64,000 nucleotides of DNA from NCBI RefSeq assembly GCF_000622405.1, contig NZ_JASF01000005.1, positions 1,612,001 to 1,676,000 of the forward strand, given 5' to 3'. The position numbers were made by a program, and so were the translations under genes. Shown here piece after piece: positions 32,853-41,425 of the stretch (positions within the stretch are counted from its first letter, which is position 1; every line of letters starts with the position of its first letter). The DNA is from Sulfitobacter donghicola DSW-25 = KCTC 12864 = JCM 14565. Its GTDB lineage: Bacteria; Pseudomonadota; Alphaproteobacteria; Rhodobacterales; Rhodobacteraceae. A model generated the notes under the pieces. That model did not search any database. It was not told where the DNA came from and saw only the letters and a list, made by a program, of their open reading frames with translations.

Positions 32853-34229
32853 TCAGCGAAGCTGATTGGCCAGAGTGTTTGCTGCGCGTTCGCGTGCTTC
32901 TTCTGCAAGGCGGGGGAGGCCGGTTTTTGAATAGACCTCGCCCAATTGCAGGTTCAGGGGCACCCCATCGGGGTCATAGGCGCGTCGCATTTCCAATACC
33001 TGTTGGGCCATAGATGCGCGGCCGTCTTGGATTAGCGCATCAAGGTGTATCTGTTCGAATAGGTCGCGTTGGGCGTGGCTGCCTCCGCATTCTGACATCC
33101 GAGGCAGGGCGCGCGACATTTTGGTGATGGCCGTGTCCCAATCGTTTTTTGCATGCGCCATGATGGCCTCAGCGGCGGGCAGGGCCACGTCACGCCACGC
33201 GATAAAATCATGTTGGGTGTCATCATTTGCGCGATCTTGAATGGCTTTCATCAAAAGGTCGGTTTTGGGGTGGTTCGTGCGGGCCAGCGCATAAAGGTAT
33301 TGCAAGGTGAGAAAGGCATTTACGGTATCCGCACCGCGCTGGGCGATGTGTTCCGCAACATCCGCCCAACGGTCCTCAACGTCGACACCGGCAAATTCCA
33401 TCCGCGCCAACAAAGAGGCCGCGCCAACCTGATCTTGGGCCATGTCCTTTTCCAGCCCCCAGACGTTCGTATCATAAGTGCGGCGCACATCTTCATGACG
33501 CCCGAGGCTGAGGTAAAACAATGCAAGGTGCCACCAGTTATGGCTGCGCATAAAGCTATTCAGATCGGCCCAAGTGTCAGAGACGCTCTCTAGAAACGTG
33601 ACACCTTCTTGCACCCGCCCCTGTGTGAGCATGACATGCGCAATCGCATGGTGTGCCCAAGCATCGTCATGCTGCAATGTCATGGCCTGACGGGCGGATT
33701 CTTCGGCGCGATCCAGTAGGTGGCATTGCTCATAACCAAAGGCAATCATGCCGTGGGTATAGGCAATGTCTTGCGCCTCGGGGAGGGATTTCAGGGCGAC
33801 CCGTAGCATGCCCGTTGCATCGCCTAGATTGAAATAATGACACTGCGCCAGCTTGAGGACCGCCATGTCGCGGGGATAATCATTCAAAATCTTTTCGCAA
33901 ATGTCCAAAAGCGCCGGAATTTCCCCACGCGTCCACGCCGCCGCCGCATCGATGATGAGCGCCTCGCGTTGGGTCACGGTTTCGCGGGCGGCTTGGGCGC
34001 GGGCCAAATAGGGGGCAGCCTTTTGCGGGGCGATGGGGGCTTCCAAAAACATCCATAACAGGGCCGCATAGGCATTTGCTAATGCGCAGTCAGGATCGGC
34101 ATCAGCAGCCGCCAGAATGTTTGCGGCCTTGGGTTGGTAGCTGAGAAAGCCGTGAATAAAGTCATTGATCCCTTCTAGCGTCCTTGGGTTTTCGACACTC
34201 ACGCCAAGGCCATAAAGATCGGTTGTCAT
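32853..34229 (-). CDS. TTC38-like tetratricopeptide repeat protein
   Basis: Starting at the ATG overlapping the upstream TGA (ATGA), the 458-residue protein is helical with TPR units such as LAQCHYFNLGDATGMLRVAL and YGEVYSKTGLP-like LGEVYSKTGLPRLAEEARERA. The segments WAHHAIAHVMLTQGRVQEGV and SHNWWHLALFYLSLGRHEDV match the tetratricopeptide repeat 38 (TTC38) family. The function of bacterial members is unknown. It is the last gene of a long minus-strand operon (peptide ABC transporter, P1 peptidase, hydrolase), so a link to amide or peptide metabolism is possible. Confidence 0.85.
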   Translation of the reverse strand: MTTDLYGLGVSVENPRTLEGINDFIHGFLSYQPKAANILAAADADPDCALANAYAALLWMFLEAPIAPQKAAPYLARAQAARETVTQREALIIDAAAAWTRGEIPALLDICEKILNDYPRDMAVLKLAQCHYFNLGDATGMLRVALKSLPEAQDIAYTHGMIAFGYEQCHLLDRAEESARQAMTLQHDDAWAHHAIAHVMLTQGRVQEGVTFLESVSDTWADLNSFMRSHNWWHLALFYLSLGRHEDVRRTYDTNVWGLEKDMAQDQVGAASLLARMEFAGVDVEDRWADVAEHIAQRGADTVNAFLTLQYLYALARTNHPKTDLLMKAIQDRANDDTQHDFIAWRDVALPAAEAIMAHAKNDWDTAITKMSRALPRMSECGGSHAQRDLFEQIHLDALIQDGRASMAQQVLEMRRAYDPDGVPLNLQLGEVYSKTGLPRLAEEARERAANTLANQLR

Positions 34230-35026
34230 TTGTTGGCTCCCTCGTGCTGCGTGATGAAACGTTTCACATGCTTTGCGACCTCGTCTGCTGCGTCCCAATG
34301 GATGGAATGCCCCGCGTTTTCGATAGAATGGAATGCCGTCCCGCCAAGCGTTGGCTGGGCGAGTTCATAGGGTAGCAAAAGGTCATCCTTTGCCAACAGA
34401 GCTTGAGTTGGGCAGGGGATGCTTGCCGCGAGTTCGGGGGTGTATCCGTCTAGCGCGTCAATTTGATGGGCCATGGCATCACTTGATTGGGCAAACGGAT
34501 AGGCCAGTGAAGCCGCCGCCGCTTGTTCGACGGCGCCCGCAATTTCGTAGAGCGCGGGAGAGAACAGCCAAGGGAAAAGCGCGTTCAGCCACGCGTCAGG
34601 GGCCGCATCACTACGCCGGATTGCCAGCAATGCTTTGAACAGGGCAACGTTTCTTTCCAATCTCAACGGGGCCGAAGCGGCAAGGGTTAGTGTTTTCACT
34701 GCACTGGGGTGTTTACAGGCAAGCCGCATGCCGATCATCCCCCCTAGTGAATGACCCAAGACATGGGCAGGCCCGACTTCCAGATGCTTTAGCAGCGCGG
34801 CGCAGTCGCTTGCGAATAGATCAACAGATGCAGGAGCGTCCCAAGGCGTGGTGCGACCAGTGGTTCGGTTATCAGGGCAGATTAGGGTGAAATGTGGCTC
34901 TAACAAGGGGATTAGGGGTGCCCAGCTGGCGCTGTCACTCATCATCCCTGCGATCATCAACAGGGGTGGCCCCGCGCCAGAGATCTCGTAATAGAGGGAA
35001 AGGGTATCGCGTTCAAAGATCGGCAT
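34226..35026 (-). CDS. Alpha/beta hydrolase
   Basis: From the ATG at 35026 (MPIFERDTLSLYYEISG) the 266-residue protein is a standard alpha/beta hydrolase. It has LLMIAGMMSDSASW, CPDNRTTGRT, the nucleophile elbow GHSLGGMIG (Ser), an acidic residue in LLAKDDLLLPYE, and the catalytic His in ENAGHSIHWD. Chloroperoxidase-, lactonase- and esterase-like activities are all possible. Its start overlaps the 3' end of the P1 peptidase gene and its stop overlaps the TTC38-like ATG, so translation is coupled through the three genes. Confidence 0.88.
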   Translation of the reverse strand: MPIFERDTLSLYYEISGAGPPLLMIAGMMSDSASWAPLIPLLEPHFTLICPDNRTTGRTTPWDAPASVDLFASDCAALLKHLEVGPAHVLGHSLGGMIGMRLACKHPSAVKTLTLAASAPLRLERNVALFKALLAIRRSDAAPDAWLNALFPWLFSPALYEIAGAVEQAAAASLAYPFAQSSDAMAHQIDALDGYTPELAASIPCPTQALLAKDDLLLPYELAQPTLGGTAFHSIENAGHSIHWDAADEVAKHVKRFITQHEGANK

Positions 35027-36008
35027 TGGCGGTTTTCCAACAAGGCATGATGTCTCCGTCCTGCGGTGTGGCCGCATAGACAGCGCGCGCAATTGCGCGG
35101 CTAAGGCATAGGGCGGCGGCGTGCCCTGTTAACAGCACATCAGCGGGTTCTTTTTCAGCCGTCGAAAGAGCAAAAACCAAATCGCCGTCATGTGGCGTAT
35201 GGGCGGGAACACAAGCGCGCCCAATGCCGTCATGGGCGGCCGTGGCAACGCGGTGGCACTCTGCCTTTGTCAGGGCGGCGTCGGTGGCAACGATGGCAAT
35301 GGTTGTGTTTGACCGTGCGACCATCGCCTGTTGTTTGCGGCTTTCCAATGTGAGGCCAAGCCCCCCATTTGGATCAGGGCCAATGCCGCCAAATTCGTCG
35401 CCCATCTCGAAGGGGGCTGCATAGAAATGCCGATCCCCTGGTGTGGTAACAGCGCCAACTGGATTTGCCGCGACCAATGCCGCAACCATGCTTCCATCGG
35501 GAAGTTGCAGTGAGGCAGTTCCTAAACCGCCCTTTAACATAGCCGTGAGCGCCCCTGTTCCTGCGCCAACTGTGCCAATTTCGAATTCAAACTGTGCCGC
35601 ATCATATGCAGCGCGGCCAAGCGCGCGGTAGGGGTTCTCGCTCCAACCTTTGTCACCACCGTTCAGCAGATCAAACAGGATCGCGCCGGGGACAAGCGGG
35701 ATTTGCGCGGGGCCAATAGAAAACCCGCGCCCGTGCGCGCGCAGGCCATCAACAACGCCGGAACAGGCATCTAGCCCAAAGGCAGAACCGCCAGACAGCA
35801 CCAGCGCATCCACCGCCGCAACGGATTTGTCCGGCGCAAGTAGGTCGGTTTCACGGGTTCCCGGCGCCCCGCCCATGACAACAGAGGAGGCGACAAACGG
35901 TTCATCTGCAACAATGACGGTTGTGCCCGTTTTGATCGCATGGTCCTGCGCGTTCCCCACACGCAGCCCTTTGATGTCTGTTATGCTGTTGGTTGGGCCT
36001 GTTTTCAT
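35013..36008 (-). CDS. P1 family peptidase (NylC/DmpA-like, self-processing)
   Basis: The 331-residue protein belongs to the P1 N-terminal-nucleophile family (L-aminopeptidase D-Ala-esterase/amidase, 6-aminohexanoate-oligomer hydrolase). Seen are SITDIKGLRVGNAQD, LVLSGGSAFGLDA, LVPGAILFDLLNGG and the self-cleavage site in ARSNTTIAIVATDAALTKAE. Cleavage is expected between Asn234 and Thr235, with Thr235 as the nucleophile, as in NylC. It directly follows the peptide ABC transporter ATPase with a 4-bp overlap, so it probably hydrolyses the imported peptide or amide. Confidence 0.92.
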   Translation of the reverse strand: MKTGPTNSITDIKGLRVGNAQDHAIKTGTTVIVADEPFVASSVVMGGAPGTRETDLLAPDKSVAAVDALVLSGGSAFGLDACSGVVDGLRAHGRGFSIGPAQIPLVPGAILFDLLNGGDKGWSENPYRALGRAAYDAAQFEFEIGTVGAGTGALTAMLKGGLGTASLQLPDGSMVAALVAANPVGAVTTPGDRHFYAAPFEMGDEFGGIGPDPNGGLGLTLESRKQQAMVARSNTTIAIVATDAALTKAECHRVATAAHDGIGRACVPAHTPHDGDLVFALSTAEKEPADVLLTGHAAALCLSRAIARAVYAATPQDGDIMPCWKTANADL

Positions 36009-37603
36009 GGTCGTTGGCCTTTCAGTTCCGGAAGCACGGGGGCCGCATCGATAAGTGTTTGGGTGTAACTATGTTGCGGGTTTGAAAACACGGTCTCGGT
36101 CTCTCCCTGCTCGACGATCTCGCCTGATTTCATCACCAGAACACGATCGGTGATCGTGCGCACCACGCTAAGGTCGTGGGAGATGAAAAGATAGCTCAGC
36201 GCGTAGGACTCGCAAAGCTCTACCAGCAGATCGAGGATTTGCGCCCGAACCGATACATCAAGGGCGCTAACGGCTTCGTCGAATAGGATTAGCTCTGGTC
36301 GGATAATCAGCGCCCGCGCGATGGCGATACGCTGTCGCTGACCGCCCGAAAACTCGTGAATGAATTTGTTTGCATCAGATGGAGAAAGGCCAACAGCCAC
36401 CAGCGCCTCATCAATGGCTTTCTGGCGTTGCGCACCCATGGGCGGGCTATCAAGCAGGTGGAAAGGCTCGGTTATTTGGCGCCCTACGCGGTGGCGCGGA
36501 TTAAAGCTGCCAAAGGGGTCTTGGAAGACAACTTGAATGCGGCGTCGAACATCCAGATTGGGTTTGTTGCCGGTGAAAACCGGTTCGCCACCCAAAAGGA
36601 TACTGCCGCTTTGAACGGGATCAAGCCCCAGCAACGCGCGTGTAAGCGTAGATTTCCCACAGCCGCTTTCCCCAACCAGACCCAAGCGCTCCCCATGATT
36701 GAGCGTAAAGCTGACGTTGTTCACTGCGCGAAACGACCCTGGTTTGCCAAACAACGTTTTTCGCGGTGTGGTGTATTCTCGGATGACATTTGTGACGTTT
36801 AACAAGGCAGAGGATGGCCCGCCCGCTGGCAATTGCACGGTGTGAGAAGAGGCCGCGAACAGCATTTTCGTATAGTCGTGCTGCATATTATCTAGCAAAT
36901 CGCGGGTCGGGCCTTGCTCGACGATTTCGCCATTTCTCATGACGATGATGCGGTCGGCCATTTCGGCAACAACGGCCAGATCATGGGTGATCATCATCAG
37001 GCCCATACCGTCTTCGCGTGCAAGTTTGGTAAGCAGGGCCAAAATCTGGGCCTGTGTCGTCACATCTAGGGCTGTTGTGGGTTCGTCGGCTATCAACAGG
37101 CGCGGGCGAAGCGCGATGGCCATGGCGATCACAACCCGCTGTCGCTGCCCACCAGAGAGTTCATGCGGAAACCGCGAGAGCGGAAATCTGGATTGGGGGA
37201 GCCCCACCCGTTCCAATGTTTCTGCTGCGCGCTCCATGGCGTCCACCTTGGAAACGGCTTCATGAATGCGGATGGTTTCGGCAACCTGATCCCCGATTGT
37301 TTTCACAGGATTGAGCGCGGTCATGGGTTCCTGAAACACCATGCCAACGTCATTGCCCCGCAGGTCACAAAGCTGCGGCTCACTCAGGGATGTTACGTCT
37401 TTATCGCCTAACAGAATTTTGCCGCTGGTCTGTGCGCCAGTAGGTAGCAGCTGCATCGCGGCTAGTGCGGTCATTGATTTGCCTGACCCGCTTTCACCCG
37501 TGATCGCAACAATTTCACCGCTCGCGATGTCAAAGGTGACATCGTGCAGGATGTCGAATTGGTGAATCGACAGGCTCAGGTTCTGAACAGAAAGCAGGGT
37601 CAT
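36005..37603 (-). CDS. Peptide ABC transporter, double ATP-binding protein
   Basis: From the ATG at 37603 (MTLLSVQNLSLSIHQFD) the 532-residue protein contains two full ABC ATPase domains of the oligopeptide (Dpp/Opp) type. Walker A motifs are GESGSGKSMTA and GESGCGKSTLTRALLG; signatures are LSGGQRQRVVIAMA and FSGGQRQRIAIARAL; Walker B motifs are LLIADEPTTALD and LILFDEAVSALD. It is a natural DppD-DppF fusion serving both sites. The frame is open further upstream, but the ATG at 37603 overlaps the permease stop by 4 bp and fits the domain start. Confidence 0.95.
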   Translation of the reverse strand: MTLLSVQNLSLSIHQFDILHDVTFDIASGEIVAITGESGSGKSMTALAAMQLLPTGAQTSGKILLGDKDVTSLSEPQLCDLRGNDVGMVFQEPMTALNPVKTIGDQVAETIRIHEAVSKVDAMERAAETLERVGLPQSRFPLSRFPHELSGGQRQRVVIAMAIALRPRLLIADEPTTALDVTTQAQILALLTKLAREDGMGLMMITHDLAVVAEMADRIIVMRNGEIVEQGPTRDLLDNMQHDYTKMLFAASSHTVQLPAGGPSSALLNVTNVIREYTTPRKTLFGKPGSFRAVNNVSFTLNHGERLGLVGESGCGKSTLTRALLGLDPVQSGSILLGGEPVFTGNKPNLDVRRRIQVVFQDPFGSFNPRHRVGRQITEPFHLLDSPPMGAQRQKAIDEALVAVGLSPSDANKFIHEFSGGQRQRIAIARALIIRPELILFDEAVSALDVSVRAQILDLLVELCESYALSYLFISHDLSVVRTITDRVLVMKSGEIVEQGETETVFSNPQHSYTQTLIDAAPVLPELKGQRP

Positions 37604-38415
37604 GTACGGCTCACCCTTAGGCGGGGATCGAGGTAATCGCGCAACCCGTCCCCCATTAGGTTGAGGCCTAGCACCGTCAGGATGATCGCAAAACCGGGCA
37701 TTAGGGCCATATGGGGCGCAAAGCTGACCATGGTTTGCGCATCGGCCAGCATCCGCCCCCATGACGGGATCGGGGGTTGAGCACCAAGGCCGACATAGCT
37801 TAGGCCAGCTTCGGCGAGAATCCCCAAGCTGAACTGAATGGTGCCCTGCACGATCAGCAGATTGGTGATGTTGGGGAGGATGTGTTCGATTGAAATGCGG
37901 GTGGCGGATTTCCCAGCAACACGGGCAGCGAGGATAAATTCGCGCTCCCAAAGGGACAGGGCGGCGCCTCTGGTAATGCGTGCAAAGACGGGGATGTTGA
38001 AAATCCCGATGGCGATGATGGCATTGATGGCACCTGCGCCAAAGACAGCGGTGATCAGGATCGCGATGACGAGGCTAGGGAAGGCAAAGACCAGATCATT
38101 GCCGCGCATAATCACCTCATCAATCAAGCTACCACGCCGCGCCGCAGCCCACAGACCCAGCGGAATACCAAGCCCCATGCCGATGCCCACAGCAACCAAA
38201 GCGACTGCAATGGATGTTCTGGCACCGACCATGATTAGGCTTAGGATATCGCGGCCGAAATGATCAGTGCCCAGAAGATGGGTGAGGTTCGGCGATTGCA
38301 GCTTTGACGGGATGTTCAGCGCGGTGTGATCAAAGGGCGTCCAAACAAAGGAAATGATCGCGGCCAGCAGGAAAACGGCGGTTAACGTGCCGCCTAAAAT
38401 TAGATTACGGATCAT
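37600..38415 (-). CDS. Peptide ABC transporter permease (DppC-like)
   Basis: The 271-residue protein has the N-terminal OppC/DppC pattern: a membrane helix, then NLTHLLGTDHFGRDILSLIMVGARTSI. Further membrane helices follow, with the EAA-type ATPase-contact loop (REFILAARVAGKSATRISIEHILPN) and the closing LNLMGDGLRDYLDPRLRVS. It forms the inner-membrane channel with the DppB-like permease. Both ends overlap neighbouring genes by 4 bp. Confidence 0.95.
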   Translation of the reverse strand: MIRNLILGGTLTAVFLLAAIISFVWTPFDHTALNIPSKLQSPNLTHLLGTDHFGRDILSLIMVGARTSIAVALVAVGIGMGLGIPLGLWAAARRGSLIDEVIMRGNDLVFAFPSLVIAILITAVFGAGAINAIIAIGIFNIPVFARITRGAALSLWEREFILAARVAGKSATRISIEHILPNITNLLIVQGTIQFSLGILAEAGLSYVGLGAQPPIPSWGRMLADAQTMVSFAPHMALMPGFAIILTVLGLNLMGDGLRDYLDPRLRVSRT

Positions 38416-39359
38416 GTGCGCGACCTTAGTCTTGGGTCAACGACAGCATAGGCCAGATCGACCGTGAAATTCACAAAGATCACGGCAAAGACCAGCAGCA
38501 TGGTTACGCTTTCCACAACGATCAGATCCCGGGCAGAGATAGATTGAAAAATGAGCCGCCCAAGTCCGGGCAGGTAAAAGACCTGTTCAATGATAATCGC
38601 ACCCGCGAGAAGGAAGGAGAACTGCAAGCCGATGATCGTCAGCACAGGGATCATGGCATTGCGCAACCCGTGCCGCCAAAGGGCCTGACGCGCGTTAAGG
38701 CCTTTTGCACGGGCGGTGCGCATGAAATCTTCGCCCAAAACATCCAACAAAGATGATCGCATCACCCGCGCAAGGATTGCCGCCTGTGGCAGGGCAAGAG
38801 CAATAGCAGGTAACGTGAGGGAGTGGAGTCCAGTGAATAGGCCCTCATCCCAACCGACAAACCCACCTGCCGAAAACCATCGCAGGTTAATGGCAAATAG
38901 CAGCACCAGCATCATTGCGAACCAGAAATTGGGAATAGCCACCCCCAGTTGGGTCGCCCCCATCACGCCAATATCGCCTGCCTTACCGCGACGCGACGCA
39001 GCGAAAATACCTGCTGGAAAGGCAATGAGGGTCGATAGGGTAAGCGCGTAAATTGCCAGCGGTAAAGAAACCCAAAGCCTTTGAGCAATCATATCTGCGA
39101 CAGGGGTTCGGTAGGTGTAGGAGGTCCCGAAATCTCCGGCCAGCATGCCGCTGACCCAGCTAAAGTAGCGTTGCAGTTTTGATTGATCGAGTCCCAGCTC
39201 ACTGCGCAGAGCTGCCAATGTTTCCGGTTGCGCGTTTAGGCCCAACATAAACGATGCCGGATCACCCGGAGCGATTTCGATCACTGCAAAAATCACCAGC
39301 GACGCAACCGCGAGGCTGATCACCAATGATAGCAATCGTTTGAGTGTATAGCGCAACAT
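38412..39359 (-). CDS. Peptide ABC transporter permease (DppB-like)
   Basis: The 315-residue protein matches the DppB family: MLRYTLKRLLSLVISLAVASLVIF, PGDPASFMLGLNA, LGLDQSKLQRYFSWVSGMLAGDFG, the EAA loop (DFMRTARAKGLNARQALWRHGLRNAMIPVL in its usual place), and a final VDLAYAVVDPRLRSRT. About six membrane helices are visible. It lies 90 bp behind the DUF1294 gene and overlaps the DppC-like gene by 4 bp. Confidence 0.95.
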   Translation of the reverse strand: MLRYTLKRLLSLVISLAVASLVIFAVIEIAPGDPASFMLGLNAQPETLAALRSELGLDQSKLQRYFSWVSGMLAGDFGTSYTYRTPVADMIAQRLWVSLPLAIYALTLSTLIAFPAGIFAASRRGKAGDIGVMGATQLGVAIPNFWFAMMLVLLFAINLRWFSAGGFVGWDEGLFTGLHSLTLPAIALALPQAAILARVMRSSLLDVLGEDFMRTARAKGLNARQALWRHGLRNAMIPVLTIIGLQFSFLLAGAIIIEQVFYLPGLGRLIFQSISARDLIVVESVTMLLVFAVIFVNFTVDLAYAVVDPRLRSRT

Positions 39360-39449
39360 TGAAGGAAGCGTAGGCCGTCAATCTGCGGTGGTCCAGTGTG
39401 ATTTAAGAGTTGCCAGAAAAACGTTGGGTTTCTCTTAGGGTATTGGCGG

Positions 39450-39737
39450 TTAAAGAAATTTGATGCCTATGTAACCAGCACAGGCGATGCCAAAAACCAA
39501 TATAACGCCGATCGCGTTTAACTGCCTTCCGAAGGGTTGTTTGGATGATTTGTGGCGCAAGCGCTGTTGTGCAAATTTTGCACCACCCCAACCGCCCAGA
39601 GCGGCGAGAATCAGCAGCCGTTTTTCGGGAACCCGTCTCCCGCTTTGGCGCGCGCGCCGCTTGTCGTGGGCGAAAACGCCAAAGGTAATCAGATTGATCA
39701 GGGCGGCATAGGCCAGCCCCATCTTGAACAGTAACAT
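39450..39737 (-). CDS. DUF1294 family small membrane protein
   Basis: The protein contains the DUF1294 pattern: a first membrane helix (MGLAYAALINLITFGVF), then AHDKRRARQSGRRVPEKRLLILAALGGWGGAKFAQQRLRHKSSKQPF, and a last helix (GVILVFGIACAGYIGIKF). I chose the ATG at 39737 (95 residues); 39722 is also possible. The more upstream ATG at 39776 lies in the loop of a terminator hairpin and would add 13 residues. It lies inside the ABC-transporter gene run but has no evident link to peptide uptake. Confidence 0.8.
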   Translation of the reverse strand: MLLFKMGLAYAALINLITFGVFAHDKRRARQSGRRVPEKRLLILAALGGWGGAKFAQQRLRHKSSKQPFGRQLNAIGVILVFGIACAGYIGIKFL

Positions 39738-39763
39738 CAATAACAAACCCAAACTCGTTAAGG

Positions 39764-39793
39764 GCAAAGGCCCCAACGTTGTGGGGCCTTTGC
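39764..39793 (-). terminator. Hairpin after the binding-protein gene
   Basis: GCAAAGGCCCC (39764-39774) and GGGGCCTTTGC (39783-39793) form a perfect 11-bp stem with an 8-nt loop, 25 bp after the binding-protein stop. No long T-run follows on the minus strand. It may partly terminate transcription or stabilise the abundant binding-protein mRNA, as is common in such operons. Confidence 0.65.
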
Positions 39794-39818
39794 AAATTTC
39801 AAAAGCGGAATAGTGGGA

Positions 39819-41297
39819 TTACTCGGCCCAGCTAACCGCCGTTAAATCGTTCGCCTGTGTTGGCGCATTCGCCCACAGACCCTGAAGGCCTGATTTTGCG
39901 ACAGACAATGCAGCAAGCTGGAACAAGTAGCCGTTCACATAATCCTCAGAGATGATTTTTTGCGCGTCGCCCAGCATGGTTTTGCGCATGTCGGGGTCTG
40001 TTGTTGCGTTCAGCTTGGTCATCAACTCTTGGAAGGTTGGGTTGTCGTATTGGAAGTAATACTCAGGGTTGGCATAGATGCCGATATCCATTGGTTCGGT
40101 ATGGCTAACGATGGTCAGGCCAAAGTTCTTACCCTTGAAAACAGATTCCAACCACTGCGCCCATTCGACATTTGTGATCTCGGCCTTGATGCCAACCTGC
40201 GCCAGCTGAGCAGCGATGATTTCTCCGCCGCGGCGTGCATAGGAGGGTGGAGGCAAGAAGAGTGTTGTTTCAAACCCGTCAGCAAACCCTGCTTCGGCCA
40301 ACAGCGCTTTGGCCTTTTCTGGGTCGTAGCTGCTCATCCCTGTGAAATCGACATAGGCCGGGTTATGCGGCGCAAAGTGGGTGCCGATTGGGGTGCCATA
40401 GCCGAACATGGCGCCGTCGATGATCGCTTGGCGGTCAATCGCGTGGGCCAAAGCCTCGCGGACCTTTACGTTGTCAAACGGCGGCATCTTGTTGTTGGTG
40501 GACAGGATGGTTTCGCCTTCGGTTGATCCGGTGAGAACCTGAAAACGGGGATCGGCCTCAAACTGGGGCAGGTTTTCTGGCGCGGGAAAGCCGGAAAAGA
40601 CATCAATGTCTTCGGCCATCATGGCAGAAAACGCGGCCGTTGGATCCGAGATGAACTTGAACGTGGCCTTTGTTAGAACGGCTGGGGTGCCCCAGTAGCT
40701 GTCATTGCGGCTAAGCTCGATCTTGTCGCCCTGCGTCCAGCTGTCAAACTTGAACGCGCCTGTGCCGATGGGCGTTTGTTTGATGCCTTCGATGCTTTCA
40801 GGTGCAACGATCACGGCATCACCCCATGCAAGGTTGAACAGCATGTTGCCGTTCGCCTCGGCCAGTTTGACCTCGACTGTCATTGGGTCGATGACGTTCA
40901 CTTCGCTGATTGCAGCATAAAGCGCCTTTTGCGCATTGGCGCTGTCTTCGGCGCCGATGCGATCCAGCGAGAATTTCACATCCTCGGCATCCATCGTTGA
41001 ACCATCATGAAAGGTCACACCCTCGTTCAGCATAAAGGTATAGGTGAGCCCGTCTTCGGAAATATTCCAGCTTTTGGCGAGGCCGGGGATCACGCCGCCA
41101 TCGCTGTCAAAACGGGTCAGACCTTCGAAAACGTTTGAATAAAGGACCGAGTCGATCGCACCAGCCGCAGCACTGGTTGGGTCTAGGTGAGGTGGCTCCA
41201 GCTGGATTGCGATGGTGATATCGTCTTTTGCACTTGCGGTTCCTGCAATCAATGCAGCGGCACTAACACCCAGCAGAAGGGTACGAAGATTCAACAT
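39819..41297 (-). CDS. Peptide ABC transporter substrate-binding protein (SBP_bac_5)
   Basis: The 492-residue protein has a Sec signal peptide (LNLRTLLLGVSAAALIAGTASA) and the family 5 solute-binding fold: LEPPHLDPTSAAAGAIDSVL, SNVFEGLTRFD, GLAKSWNISEDGLTYTFML, GVTFHDGSTMDAEDVKFSLDR, and IGTGAFKFDSWTQGDKIEL. It binds peptides, nickel complexes or related ligands in the periplasm and delivers them to the DppBC-like permeases. It is the first gene of the minus-strand operon. The P1 peptidase downstream suggests a peptide- or amide-type ligand. Confidence 0.95.
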   Translation of the reverse strand: MLNLRTLLLGVSAAALIAGTASAKDDITIAIQLEPPHLDPTSAAAGAIDSVLYSNVFEGLTRFDSDGGVIPGLAKSWNISEDGLTYTFMLNEGVTFHDGSTMDAEDVKFSLDRIGAEDSANAQKALYAAISEVNVIDPMTVEVKLAEANGNMLFNLAWGDAVIVAPESIEGIKQTPIGTGAFKFDSWTQGDKIELSRNDSYWGTPAVLTKATFKFISDPTAAFSAMMAEDIDVFSGFPAPENLPQFEADPRFQVLTGSTEGETILSTNNKMPPFDNVKVREALAHAIDRQAIIDGAMFGYGTPIGTHFAPHNPAYVDFTGMSSYDPEKAKALLAEAGFADGFETTLFLPPPSYARRGGEIIAAQLAQVGIKAEITNVEWAQWLESVFKGKNFGLTIVSHTEPMDIGIYANPEYYFQYDNPTFQELMTKLNATTDPDMRKTMLGDAQKIISEDYVNGYLFQLAALSVAKSGLQGLWANAPTQANDLTAVSWAE

Positions 41298-41425
41298 TTT
41301 TAGCTCCCTTACGTTTATGATTACGAGAAGGTTATGGGACTAAACCCTTTCTGGCTAGGAGAAACCTTGCGGCAGGTCGCCTGCTGGGTTAGGGCGTCGT
41401 CTTCTGACGAATAAAGGGGCAGAAC

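Noticed and set aside
39450..39776. DUF1294 start at 39776
   Set aside because: That ATG lies in a hairpin arm of the binding-protein terminator; the starts at 39737 or 39722 fit the family better.
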